NCBI GenBank assembly: GCA_028720205.1
Contig: JAQYLE010000017.1
Span: 91,982-155,981 of the forward strand
DNA length: 64,000 bases
DNA from: Clostridia bacterium
GTDB lineage: Bacteria; Bacillota; Clostridia; Christensenellales; Borkfalkiaceae
Direction of reading: 5' to 3'
Positions 18,193 through 26,517 of this stretch are shown one piece after another. The notes under the pieces are model-generated. The model was not told where the DNA came from, ran no database searches, and saw only the letters and a program-made list of their open reading frames with translations. How positions within the stretch are numbered: position 1 is the stretch's first letter; each line of letters opens with the position of its first letter. A program made the translations under genes and the position numbers.

Positions 18193-19307
18193 GTTATCAA
18201 GTTATTAGAGTAGAAAAATTTAGCAAAGGTTCGCTTCGTTTAATCGGCGGTGAAACGGAACGGACAAGCCGACATCACCGTAACGAAGATATCGACGATA
18301 CGAGAACGCCACTCAACTACTATTACAAAAAATCAGACGGAAGATTATCTCAACAATGGAAGTCCATCGTCGAAACCACCAATGCCACGTTCAAGGAAAC
18401 GAAAAAGTCTGTTGCTTTTGAAGGTATGATTATCACGTCGGATAAATCGTTCTTTGAAAAGCTCGGCTACGTACAAGGTCAACCCCCACCGCAAAAAATA
18501 ATTGACTTTTTCAATAGAAGTTATGGGTTCGTTTTACGTCAAGTCGGTTATCACGGTACGGATGAAAATATTTTATCCGCCGTCGTACATTTGGACGAAA
18601 CTACGCCCCACTTACAATTATATTATATACCGCTTGTTGATACGGGAAAGAAAAAGGTTTACGCCAAAGACGAGAAAGGGAAAGTTTTACGAAATGAAAA
18701 AGGCTCGCCTATCCAAGCGAAAGACAACCACGGAAAGAGTATATACGAAGAAGTAAAACTCCCCCGTCCAAAAGTATGCAGTTCGGACTTTTGGGAACAG
18801 CGCGGTGGACAGTTATCGTTTGGCAATCTACAAGACGAGTTTTACGAACAGGTTTCTATCCGCTACGGGTTAGAGCGCGGAGAAATCGGTAGCAATAAAA
18901 AACATACCACTAAATACGAATGGGAAAAGCAACGGCAAGAAAAGGAAATCCAAGCCTTACAAGACGAAATCGAACCGATGCAAGAATACTTACGCGCATT
19001 CCAAGACGCGATAGACGGCAAGAAACCGTTTTCAAAAGCCGAACTTCGTAAACAAATCGTTGGGCTTATCGCAAGCTATAAACAGCTTGAAAAGGAAAAG
19101 GCTATTAAGGACAAGGATAACGATTTTCTTTTTAACGAACTTCGCAAACTTGAAAAGAAAATTCCCGAACTTGAAAAATACAAGGAATACGTTGAATTTA
19201 TCCACACGCACGCACCCGACAAACTTTTAGAAGCCAAACGAACGGCAAATGAACGCGCCCGCGTACCCAAACCGCCGAAAAATAAAAATTATCAATGGAC
19301 AAAATAA
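18189..19307 (+). CDS. MobV/Mob_Pre relaxase, expected ATG reads ATA
   Basis: The frame is open from 18177. The expected Mob_Pre N-terminus, SYQVIRVEKFSKGSLRLIGG with the following R.S.H.N.DID..RT.LNY motif, is encoded from 18192. The codon in front is ATA (18189), or ATT one codon earlier, eight bases after a perfect AGGAGG (18175-18180). The first in-frame ATG is at 18426 and would remove about 80 residues, including the N-terminal relaxase motif. Downstream, HLDETTPHLQLYYIPL is the MobV metal-binding HxDExTPH motif. The C-terminal half is coiled-coil-like (about 220-330). The family nicks DNA at the transfer origin for conjugative mobilization. Either a rare start is used or the gene is newly disabled. 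Confidence 0.8.
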   Translation: MSYQVIRVEKFSKGSLRLIGGETERTSRHHRNEDIDDTRTPLNYYYKKSDGRLSQQWKSIVETTNATFKETKKSVAFEGMIITSDKSFFEKLGYVQGQPPPQKIIDFFNRSYGFVLRQVGYHGTDENILSAVVHLDETTPHLQLYYIPLVDTGKKKVYAKDEKGKVLRNEKGSPIQAKDNHGKSIYEEVKLPRPKVCSSDFWEQRGGQLSFGNLQDEFYEQVSIRYGLERGEIGSNKKHTTKYEWEKQRQEKEIQALQDEIEPMQEYLRAFQDAIDGKKPFSKAELRKQIVGLIASYKQLEKEKAIKDKDNDFLFNELRKLEKKIPELEKYKEYVEFIHTHAPDKLLEAKRTANERARVPKPPKNKNYQWTK

Positions 19308-19394
19308 AAAAACTATGAAAAAACATTTGCAATTTACGAAAATTTATGGTAGGCTACAAAACAAGTCGCCAAAAATTTTTCTATAAGGAGGACA

Positions 19395-20693
19395 ATGAAT
19401 CAAGAACAATTAACTACATTATTAAATGTTATCAAGGCAACCCCAAACAATCCCGAAACGGATAAGGTAATCGCAGGCGTATTGAAACTCGCCGCTGATT
19501 CCATAACGCTCGACACGTTAAAAGAGTTAACCGCAACGGGAAAACCGTTACCGCAGGTAGAACCACCTGCAAACAAAAAAACGCCCGTAAAGGGCAGAAA
19601 AGAAAATGATTCGGACGAAAACTTTGGCATCATTCATTTCACGAAAAAGGAGATATCTACTATGCCTAAAAATTTTCAACAATCATTTATTATGGACAAC
19701 AAAATTGTAAAATTCCGTTATCATCAAGGACTTTTTCACGCGCGCTATCGTCGTGACGGTTATAATATCGAAGTCGCTTCCAAAGATTTTGATACAATGA
19801 AACGCAAGTTTATGCTCCGCCTTTGCGGACAATATGAAACGCCAAACCGTCCCGCAAAAACGCCTAAATTTCCCCTATTCGGAGAATACGGAGAAACTTG
19901 GCTGGAAACCAAAAAGCAAACGACAAAAGCAAGTACGTATGCCGAATACGAGCGTATGTTCCGCAAAGACTTAAAACCCCGTTTGGGAACTTTTAAGCTT
20001 TCGGAAATCAACCGTCAAATGCTACAAAGTTATTTATTTGAGTACACGGGCGCAGGCAAACACCGCACCGCGCAAAAGCTGAAACTGATACTTAACTGCA
20101 TTTTCGATTTAGCCGCGGAAGATTTTAATATCAAATCTCCCGTCAAGAAAATCGTTTTGCCTTACCACGAAAGCAAAAAAGGCTCGGCATTCACGAAAGC
20201 GGAAGAAAGAAAACTCGTCGATTACTGTATCGCTAACCCCGACGGCGCAACGACAAGCGCAATGCTCGTACTTCTCTATTTTGGGCTTCGGCAATGCGAA
20301 TTGAAATCTTTGCGAGTTATCGACGGAAAATTCCTTGACTGTATCACAGGCAAAGAACGCTTGGGCAGAAAGGAAACACATCGACAAATTCCCATTACAC
20401 CCGTCGCTCGGCGAGTATTGCCGTACGTTGATTTTGAAAAAGCCAAAAACACCAATCCCGATTCCATTCGGACGTTGTTCACAAGGCTCTTTCCCAATCA
20501 CCACCCTCACGAACTTCATTATACGTTTATCACCCGTTGCAAAGAATGTGGTGTCAACCACGAGCTTGTCATGCTTTGGGACGGGCATAAAGACGATAAA
20601 GAAGTAAAAACGTCGAAGGTAGACCGCGGTTATACCGATTATTCGGAAGAATACATTTTGTCGGAAGCAGAAAAAGTCAATTACGAGTTTTGA
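19395..20693 (+). CDS. Tyrosine integrase with HxxR arginine replaced by histidine
   Basis: 432 residues, with GGAGG before the ATG. There is an N-terminal extension (1-90), a DNA-binding arm and SAM-like core domain (about 160-250), and a catalytic domain (about 265-432). Arg299 (FGLRQCEL), His372, His398 (WDGHK) and Tyr413 (RGYTDY) fit the catalytic set. The second catalytic Arg of HxxR is His375 (HELHYTF), encoded CAT where CGT would restore Arg. Family members integrate mobile elements, often at tRNA 3' ends, and a half-tRNA lies 170 bp downstream. The enzyme is probably inactive or impaired; that is inference from the missing residue. Confidence 0.88.
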   Translation: MNQEQLTTLLNVIKATPNNPETDKVIAGVLKLAADSITLDTLKELTATGKPLPQVEPPANKKTPVKGRKENDSDENFGIIHFTKKEISTMPKNFQQSFIMDNKIVKFRYHQGLFHARYRRDGYNIEVASKDFDTMKRKFMLRLCGQYETPNRPAKTPKFPLFGEYGETWLETKKQTTKASTYAEYERMFRKDLKPRLGTFKLSEINRQMLQSYLFEYTGAGKHRTAQKLKLILNCIFDLAAEDFNIKSPVKKIVLPYHESKKGSAFTKAEERKLVDYCIANPDGATTSAMLVLLYFGLRQCELKSLRVIDGKFLDCITGKERLGRKETHRQIPITPVARRVLPYVDFEKAKNTNPDSIRTLFTRLFPNHHPHELHYTFITRCKECGVNHELVMLWDGHKDDKEVKTSKVDRGYTDYSEEYILSEAEKVNYEF

Positions 20694-20820
20694 AAATAGC
20701 GCGGAATGCGTTTATTTTTAAGGGAAATCACTCCCCAAAAACTCCCCAATTTGCTCCCCATTCCCCAAAACGATAAGATTTAGGGTAGTCAAATATGCGC
20801 AAATCGAACATATTTGCAAT

Positions 20821-20866
20821 AAAAAAATGAACATTTCAAACAGTTTTCTGTTCAAAATGTTCATTT
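20821..20866 (-). terminator. Terminator of the half-tRNA (minus strand)
   Basis: AAATGAACATTT (20825-20836) and AAATGTTCATTT (20855-20866) form a perfect 12-bp stem. On the minus strand it ends in a run of seven T. It abuts the tRNA 3' end and is its natural terminator. The 20694-20820 stretch upstream holds C-rich repeats of CTCCCCA type but no gene. Confidence 0.75.
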
Positions 20867-20910
20867 GGCTGCCCCTGTCAGGCTCGAACTGACGACACAC
20901 GGATTAACAG
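20866..20910 (-). other. 3' half of tRNA-Asn (attachment-site remnant)
   Basis: Read on the minus strand, this is CTGTTAATCCG (Asn anticodon loop with GTT), then the variable region, a perfect T arm (GTCAG TTCGAGC CTGAC), acceptor strand AGGGGCA and encoded CCA. Upstream of the anticodon loop the sequence no longer pairs as a tRNA, so the 5' half is missing. Break at the anticodon loop is typical of integrase crossover sites. It marks an attachment site or a displaced half. An antisense frame of 86 residues over it is not a gene. From 20911 to 21099 I see no other feature. Confidence 0.75.
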
Positions 20911-21099
20911 GCTCAACCCCTATTTTTTCACCCCTCGAAAATGGGGCAAAAACGAAGAAAAAACAAGCAAAAACGGCTCATTTTGGGCATTTTTATTTTT
21001 GCGCAAACTATTACTTCCCAAAAATTTCCCAATTCCTTCCCAATATTATCCGTGTGCCAACCGGCTCTGTTTTGCGGATATCGCCCCCCCCTCCGATTA

Positions 21100-22488
21100 T
21101 CATTCTACTATATCCGCATAACTGACAAGTATCACATTTCCCAAACTATTGGCAAGTTCGATACAACCGCTTGTAAAGCCGCTCTTTGCAAATAAATACA
21201 AGTATTTCGTTTTATGATGAAATAAGTTACTTCTCTTGACAAGCAACTCCAAAACGCCAACGTCTGCTTTTTCGTTCGTCCATTTACATTCACCAAACAA
21301 TGCCGTGTCCTTATCTTGCTCGCCTACAATATCGATTTCAGTCTGTTTCTTTTCGATCGGATCGTTCCCCCACCAACGACTAAGATCGGAAAATACCAAA
21401 GGCGTTTTGCCCGACAACAACTGCTTCCATAAATATTGTTTACAGATTTCCTCAAACACCTTTCCCATATAATCGCAAAGTAACGGCTCCACACGCGAAT
21501 AAACCACGTCGGTCGCCCCACGGACAATCAACGAATTGTTTGGCAATACAAATCTGTACCAGAATCTGAACATCGCATCTTCAATGCCGTAAATTGCTTT
21601 TCTTGACGACTTTTCTCCGAAAGGCAATTCCTTGCACACAATTCCAAGTTCCAACAAATTTTTCAAATAATTGCTGCATACGTTGGTATTCTCCCCTACT
21701 TTGGTAGAGATTTCCGACATTCTCGTTGCCCCGCTTGCAATCGCAGAGATAATCGCATTGTATAAAGCGGGCTCTCTTACTTCTTGTTTGAGCAAATTTT
21801 CAGGCTCCTCATACAACGCCGACGCAGGATTGAAAAAAGTATTTTTCACGTTTTCTGCTACAGACAAATTCGTATTCCATTGCAGCATATATTGAGGCGT
21901 TCCGCCTGTCACACCGTAAGCAATCGCCTTATCCTCATCGCTGAAATTTTCGTAATACTTGCACGCGTCAAAGAAATCAAACGGTAATATTTTTAATTGT
22001 GCGGTTCTTCTGCCGTACAACGGAGCTTTGTATGCCAGAACGTGATCCTCCATATACGACATAGACGAGCCGCATAAAATGAGCATCAGTTTCGAGGTGT
22101 TTTTATATTTATCAATCAAAAGTTGTAACGTCGACGCAAGACTCTTATTCGCGCGAGCTACGTAAGGGTACTCGTCAATTGCAAGAACGAGCCTCTCTTT
22201 TTGCGATAAAATGAAAACGTACTCCAAGGCGGATTGAAAAGAACCGAATACCGTATCCACAACGGTATTCATCGCATACTCCATAATACTCTTACTGAAA
22301 TTGTCAAGATTTTGTTTGGAGTTGCTTTCTACTCCTATAAAATAAACGGCTTTCTTCCCTTTAATAAATTCATTGATAATCGCCGTTTTACCAACGCGAC
22401 GTCTTCCATAGATAACGGCAAACTCAAATTTATCAGAATCGTGTAAATCATTGAGAACCTTTAATTCCTTTTCTCTGCCGATAAACAT
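21100..22488 (-). CDS. AAA ATPase with DUF234-type nuclease-like C-terminus
   Basis: 462 residues from ATG 22488, chosen over a longer frame because AAGGAG lies just upstream and the protein then begins MFIGREKELKVL, the usual start. Walker A is YGRRRVGKTAII (about 25-36) and Walker B is LVLAIDEYPYV (about 120). A winged-helix region (ATRMSEISTKVGENTNVCSNYLKNL) follows. The C-terminal DUF234 part has QTEIDIVGEQ and LFGECKW, which resemble a PD-(D/E)XK core (D..., E-x-K). These archaeal-type ATPases are widespread, often in accessory DNA, and of unknown cellular role. It lies alone next to the half-tRNA. Confidence 0.85.
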   Translation of the reverse strand: MFIGREKELKVLNDLHDSDKFEFAVIYGRRRVGKTAIINEFIKGKKAVYFIGVESNSKQNLDNFSKSIMEYAMNTVVDTVFGSFQSALEYVFILSQKERLVLAIDEYPYVARANKSLASTLQLLIDKYKNTSKLMLILCGSSMSYMEDHVLAYKAPLYGRRTAQLKILPFDFFDACKYYENFSDEDKAIAYGVTGGTPQYMLQWNTNLSVAENVKNTFFNPASALYEEPENLLKQEVREPALYNAIISAIASGATRMSEISTKVGENTNVCSNYLKNLLELGIVCKELPFGEKSSRKAIYGIEDAMFRFWYRFVLPNNSLIVRGATDVVYSRVEPLLCDYMGKVFEEICKQYLWKQLLSGKTPLVFSDLSRWWGNDPIEKKQTEIDIVGEQDKDTALFGECKWTNEKADVGVLELLVKRSNLFHHKTKYLYLFAKSGFTSGCIELANSLGNVILVSYADIVE

Positions 22489-22609
22489 ACCCGTACTCCT
22501 TCGTTTTTTCTTTATTATAGCACGGTTTTTATATTTAATCAAGTATAAATGACTAAATTACGATTGACTTAAATAAAAATTTTGTCGAAATAATAAATAG
22601 TTTCAAAAT

Positions 22610-22699
22610 TTACTTCCTCTTGAAAATTTCGCCGTTCGTCGCATAGAAAATATCGTCTCTTCCTATTCGCGCAATGTACTCAATCAGTTTTTCTATCAT
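22610..22699 (-). CDS. Possible 29-residue ORF after the DMT pseudogene
   Basis: ATG at 22699 with GGGAG upstream, reading MIEKLIEYIARIGRDDIFYA and ending at TAA 22610. Its place after a DMT transporter remnant resembles the short frame at 26411-26515 after the intact DMT gene. No family is recognised and it may be chance. Otherwise 22489-22713 appears empty. Confidence 0.25.
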   Translation of the reverse strand: MIEKLIEYIARIGRDDIFYATNGEIFKRK

Positions 22700-22713
22700 G
22701 ATTTTCTCCCTTT

Positions 22714-23111
22714 TTAAAACGCAAATAAAACTGTGGATACGAATGATCCGACAACGGCAATTGTTTCCGTTTTACTTAACTTGTCCTTAAATATTAACAC
22801 ACTCGCCAAATGTACTACGCAAATTATTTTTTGTTGCTGGCAGCGCTTACCCCTGTCAAACCATTAACGATAAATACAGCCACACAACAAAGAAAATATT
22901 CCGCTCTTTTTTTTTGCTTTTCCCCGTCGCACTCATCAGCCTTCGAGTCATCGGGCTGTTTCGCGCCGACTGCCTGCAATACTGCATTTGTTATCATGGT
23001 AAGAAAAATGCCCGTTGCAAAATTTTGCCTGATTTGTTTTTCATAAAATTGCATTAAAATAAATTGCAACGCAAATCCAAAAACTGATATTACGATAAAT
23101 ATGTAATCCAT
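22714..23111 (-). pseudogene. Decayed EamA/DMT-type transporter
   Basis: ATG 23111 starts an N-terminal membrane segment (MDYIFIVISVFGFALQFILM). The frame then jumps to a central piece, AEYFLCCVAVFIVNGLTGV, matching AMAIVCFVSIFITNGLTGV of the intact DMT transporter at 26518-27471. A stop at 22824 follows. In another frame, 22714-22822 encodes a DMT-like last helix region (VLIFKDKLSKTETIAVVGSF). The gene has thus lost several helices and is frame-broken. It lies downstream of the DUF5107 gene, as if that gene were once flanked by two DMT genes. Confidence 0.7.
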
Positions 23112-23199
23112 TTCAACCTTCCGAGTAGTCCAAATTTTCCGTGCGTTTTTCCAGTCAAGCCGTTGACGTTCGCATTGTCTTTTCCTCCGTTCGCAACCC

Positions 23200-26100
23200 T
23201 TACGTAAAATCTTCGATATACATTCCGTATTTGTCTTTTTCAAAAATCGACTTGTATTTTTCGGCGGTTTTTTTATCCCCGAGATACGAATAATACAAAT
23301 ACAATCTGTATGAATAATATGTTTCGCGCGCCGTCTTGTTATCGTCGATATAGCTTATGAAAAACGGCGTCGTTCCGAAATATCCCATACTTTCTCTTTC
23401 CATATCCGAAAGGTCGGCGGCAATTCCGTCTGCAATGAGTTTATCTGCTTCGATTTTTTTACCTTGATATAAATACGCTTTCGCAAGATAGTAGCGATAA
23501 GTATATAAATACATATTCGTAAAATAATCGAAATTATAAAAATCAAATTGTTTCAGCGTTTCTTTCGCTTTTTCCGTTTCGCCGAGTTTATCGTAACATT
23601 TCGCTATAAAATACAAGTACGGTGCCTTTTTAATGTCGTTCCAGAGTCCCGAACCGAGCGACTGCGGCAATACAAGCGCGTTTTGAAGTTCCGTAATCGC
23701 CCTCCGGTAATCGCCGCTTTCATACGCCGTTTTCCCTTTCAGGTAATATGCGTACATATACTGATCTGCTATATAATGTTCGCCGCCCTCGCATGCTACA
23801 AACTTTCGTTCAAGCAATACTTTCAACGCGTCGTCGGGCAAGGTCATGTGATTATATGCGCGCGCGAGTTCCACGGCAATTTCGTCGCGATCAGTATTAC
23901 GCGATTTTATAAACTTTGCTATCTCTTCGCCGTCCGCACCCGTCTTTGCAAGGAAATACGCGTATTCGAAAGTCATTTGTTTTTCGTCGTATGGAGCAAG
24001 GGCTATCGCCTCGGACATATATTTTTTGGCATATTCGATATTCTTAAAATGCGAATAATATGCAACCGCTAGGCAACGTTTTACGCGATAATCCGCCCGA
24101 AGCGCGTCGGCTTGTTTGAAATATTCCAGTCCCTTTTCGTAATTCCCTCTGCCGTAATACAATACGCCGAGATAGTATCTCGCACTGAAATCATATGCGT
24201 TTTTCGCGCATACCGTTTCCAAAATTTTTGATTCGTAAATCCGCGAAGGAAATGCAATTCCTTCCGCCGAATATTCTTTGCTTATGCAGCCTTCTGCAAA
24301 ATCGGAGACGTATAACGGTATTGCGGCAAGAACACGGTATTTTCTCACGCCTGAAAGCAGTTTCTTCGTTTCTTCCCGCAATCCGCTTTCGTAAAATTTG
24401 CCGCATATATCCGCAAGATTCTGAGATATATCGGTGGTTATCGCGTTTACGTACGTTTCGTAATCTTCCGTAAGAATTGCTTTAAAAGACAGCGCGTACA
24501 AATTTAATTTGTCTTTTTTTATCGCGCTTTCAAGTTCTTTCAACGCTTTCGTTCTATCGCCCTGCAACGCGTACAAATACGCAGCGTAGGCGTTGGCGAT
24601 ACAGGAATACGAATTGCCGCTTAAACACTCTTCTGCGTGCGCCCTCGCCGCCTTATAATCTTTCCGGCGAATATCCGCAAGAAAAATTTTTAAAAGCGCG
24701 GCGTTTTTATAATCGTTTGCAAAATACGCTTTGTAATAATAATCGTAGGCTTCGTCCTCGCGATTGAGTGCGGATAAAATCAGTCCCTTTATATAATACA
24801 ACCTACCGCTTTCAAGCCTCGTATTGTATTCGCACGCTATCTTTTCCGCTCGGTTTATCGTTTCGAGCGCCGCATCGAACATAAACTTTTTATAATAAAT
24901 CTCCGCAAGCGCAATCATCGACGGCGTGTGTTTTTCATCCCGTTTCAACGCCTCTTTATAACATTCCTCCGCCCGGTATTCCGGCGAACGGTACTGCTCC
25001 GCATGCAAGCCGAGTTTGTACAATTCCTGCGCGCTTTCTATTTCCTTAAAATACGGGTATTCTTTCCTCGGCGACGGAATCTCCCTATCGTACGTTTTTC
25101 CGTACTCGTAACAAAGCAACGTTTCTCCGTTATCAGAAATTATACATATCTTATCGCCCGCTTCCAGCTTTTCGCCGATTTCCGTTATCGAATAACAAGG
25201 GATTGTAACCTTTTTTTCTTCCGCCTTTCCGTTTCTTTCGATTTGCAACAACGCCCGGTTATACTCACGTACGGCTTGCAATTTCAATTTGCCGCTATTA
25301 AACAGAGCAAAATTTTCATTCGCGAACGTAGGCGTTCCCGCCCCGTGAATCGGATACCAGCGTTGCGTAAATACTTTTGTTTCGTTCGGCGCAAGCCACG
25401 ATAAATCGGGCTGATTATCCGAATAACATCCCGCCATCAGTTCCGCATACTGTCCGTCCGTATCGGTCAACGCGTTTTCCCACGTTTTTGCCAACTGACC
25501 ATACGCCCACGTAAACATTTTTTTGCCCGGGGATATACGGTGTTCCGCTATATGCACGATCCCGCCGTTTTTCCCGTGATCGTAACCGCCAAAATAATCG
25601 TATACCGAGTCCGCAGAAAAGTACGACGTTGCGTGCAGTGTGTTTTTATGCTTGCTTATATCCGTATCCCCGTCGTAGTATATCCCGTTGAACGCACCGA
25701 ATTTTTCGTTGTTTGCGACGGGATACGTCGTTACTGAACGTTTATAGTGAAATCTTACGTAATTCACGTCTTCCGGAAAGAAAATCTCGTACTGCTTGTT
25801 TACGGGTACTGCCGTGTTTTCCCACCACAAGAAGGATTTTCTTACGTCCGTTGTGTTATCCAGCTTTACTTTTGTTTCAAACGTACATTCTCCTTCTTTC
25901 AACGTGATTCCTACCATACCTTTCATTCTGTCGATCGGATCGTGTTCGGATATCCATATCGTTGCATAATCCTCTCCGCGTTCCACCGTATAATCCACCG
26001 GCATAAAAGTGGACGCTCTGTGATGAAACGGCCAGTTGAATTCCATTCCCCCGGACGTCCACGACCCCAATACGCCGATCAATGCCGGTTTTACCACGTT

Positions 26101-26385
26101 ATTCTTATAGATAAATTCATACGCGTTTTTCTTGTCTTTCGCATACCATATTTTTCCGCCGAGTTCAGGCAATACGGCAAGTTCGATATATTCGTTCGAA
26201 AGATAAATCACCGTGTACTCTTTCTCTATTCTCACTTTTCGTTGCGCTTCTACCACAACTTTATTCGGAAACGGATCTCCGCTCGTTCTTTGGTGTACGC
26301 GATTTTCCGCAAACATCGGCAGTTCTTCCGCCTTTGCTTCCGGATACGTTGTTATTTTTTCTCTCTTTACGGATACTTTCAACAT
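23200..26385 (-). CDS. DUF5107-TPR protein
   Basis: 1061 residues without signal peptide. Residues 1-360 are a beta-sandwich resembling DUF5107, with PELGGKIWYAKDKKN, FNWPFHHRASTF and GGYDHGKNGGIVHIAEH. From about 450 on there are more than ten TPR-like helical repeats, for example LKRDEKHTPSMIALAEIYYKK and YYLGVLYYGRGNYEKGLEYFK. The family sits beside glycoside hydrolases and phosphorylases. Its N-terminal fold resembles aldose-epimerase or glycosidase beta domains, but no activity is assigned that I know. It follows the DMT transporter and GH94 genes and probably shares their transcript. A sugar-binding or sugar-modifying cytoplasmic role is inferred. Confidence 0.8.
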   Translation of the reverse strand: MLKVSVKREKITTYPEAKAEELPMFAENRVHQRTSGDPFPNKVVVEAQRKVRIEKEYTVIYLSNEYIELAVLPELGGKIWYAKDKKNAYEFIYKNNVVKPALIGVLGSWTSGGMEFNWPFHHRASTFMPVDYTVERGEDYATIWISEHDPIDRMKGMVGITLKEGECTFETKVKLDNTTDVRKSFLWWENTAVPVNKQYEIFFPEDVNYVRFHYKRSVTTYPVANNEKFGAFNGIYYDGDTDISKHKNTLHATSYFSADSVYDYFGGYDHGKNGGIVHIAEHRISPGKKMFTWAYGQLAKTWENALTDTDGQYAELMAGCYSDNQPDLSWLAPNETKVFTQRWYPIHGAGTPTFANENFALFNSGKLKLQAVREYNRALLQIERNGKAEEKKVTIPCYSITEIGEKLEAGDKICIISDNGETLLCYEYGKTYDREIPSPRKEYPYFKEIESAQELYKLGLHAEQYRSPEYRAEECYKEALKRDEKHTPSMIALAEIYYKKFMFDAALETINRAEKIACEYNTRLESGRLYYIKGLILSALNREDEAYDYYYKAYFANDYKNAALLKIFLADIRRKDYKAARAHAEECLSGNSYSCIANAYAAYLYALQGDRTKALKELESAIKKDKLNLYALSFKAILTEDYETYVNAITTDISQNLADICGKFYESGLREETKKLLSGVRKYRVLAAIPLYVSDFAEGCISKEYSAEGIAFPSRIYESKILETVCAKNAYDFSARYYLGVLYYGRGNYEKGLEYFKQADALRADYRVKRCLAVAYYSHFKNIEYAKKYMSEAIALAPYDEKQMTFEYAYFLAKTGADGEEIAKFIKSRNTDRDEIAVELARAYNHMTLPDDALKVLLERKFVACEGGEHYIADQYMYAYYLKGKTAYESGDYRRAITELQNALVLPQSLGSGLWNDIKKAPYLYFIAKCYDKLGETEKAKETLKQFDFYNFDYFTNMYLYTYRYYLAKAYLYQGKKIEADKLIADGIAADLSDMERESMGYFGTTPFFISYIDDNKTARETYYSYRLYLYYSYLGDKKTAEKYKSIFEKDKYGMYIEDFT

Positions 26386-26410
26386 TTTTCGATTCCTTTT
26401 TTTCCTTTCT

Positions 26411-26515
26411 TTAATCTTCTTGTGTTTCGGTAAAATCGCCGAACGTTATCAACATCGGATAATCTTTCACAGGCAAATATGGTAGCATTTTATCGTTATT
26501 CCCTAAGAATTTCAT
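26411..26515 (-). CDS. Possible 34-residue ORF between DMT and DUF5107 genes
   Basis: The DMT stop is followed two bases later by ATG (TAATAATG). A 34-codon frame (MKFLGNNDKMLPYLPVKDYP) ends at 26411, 25 bases before the next gene. Spacing suggests coupled translation, but there is no independent ribosome site and no recognised family. Confidence 0.3.
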   Translation of the reverse strand: MKFLGNNDKMLPYLPVKDYPMLITFGDFTETQED

Positions 26516-26517
26516 TA

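Larger units (their letters stand above)
17634..20866 (+). mobile_element. Small integrative mobilizable-type element (limits uncertain)
   Basis: A small basic protein, a MobV/Mob_Pre relaxase and a tyrosine integrase lie in one direction on the plus strand. Both flanks are oriented differently. No replication protein and no conjugation ATPase are present, so the element would depend on a helper for transfer. A 3' half-tRNA lies immediately after the integrase. The left limit is not visible: I find no second copy of the half-tRNA in the window. Two apparent inactivating changes (relaxase start, integrase HxxR) suggest it is defective. Confidence 0.6.

Noticed and set aside
20865..21125. An 86-codon plus-strand frame beginning MAAPVRLELTTHGLTGS
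   Set aside because: Its start is the antisense of the half tRNA-Asn; such peptides arise by translating tRNA genes. No ribosome site.
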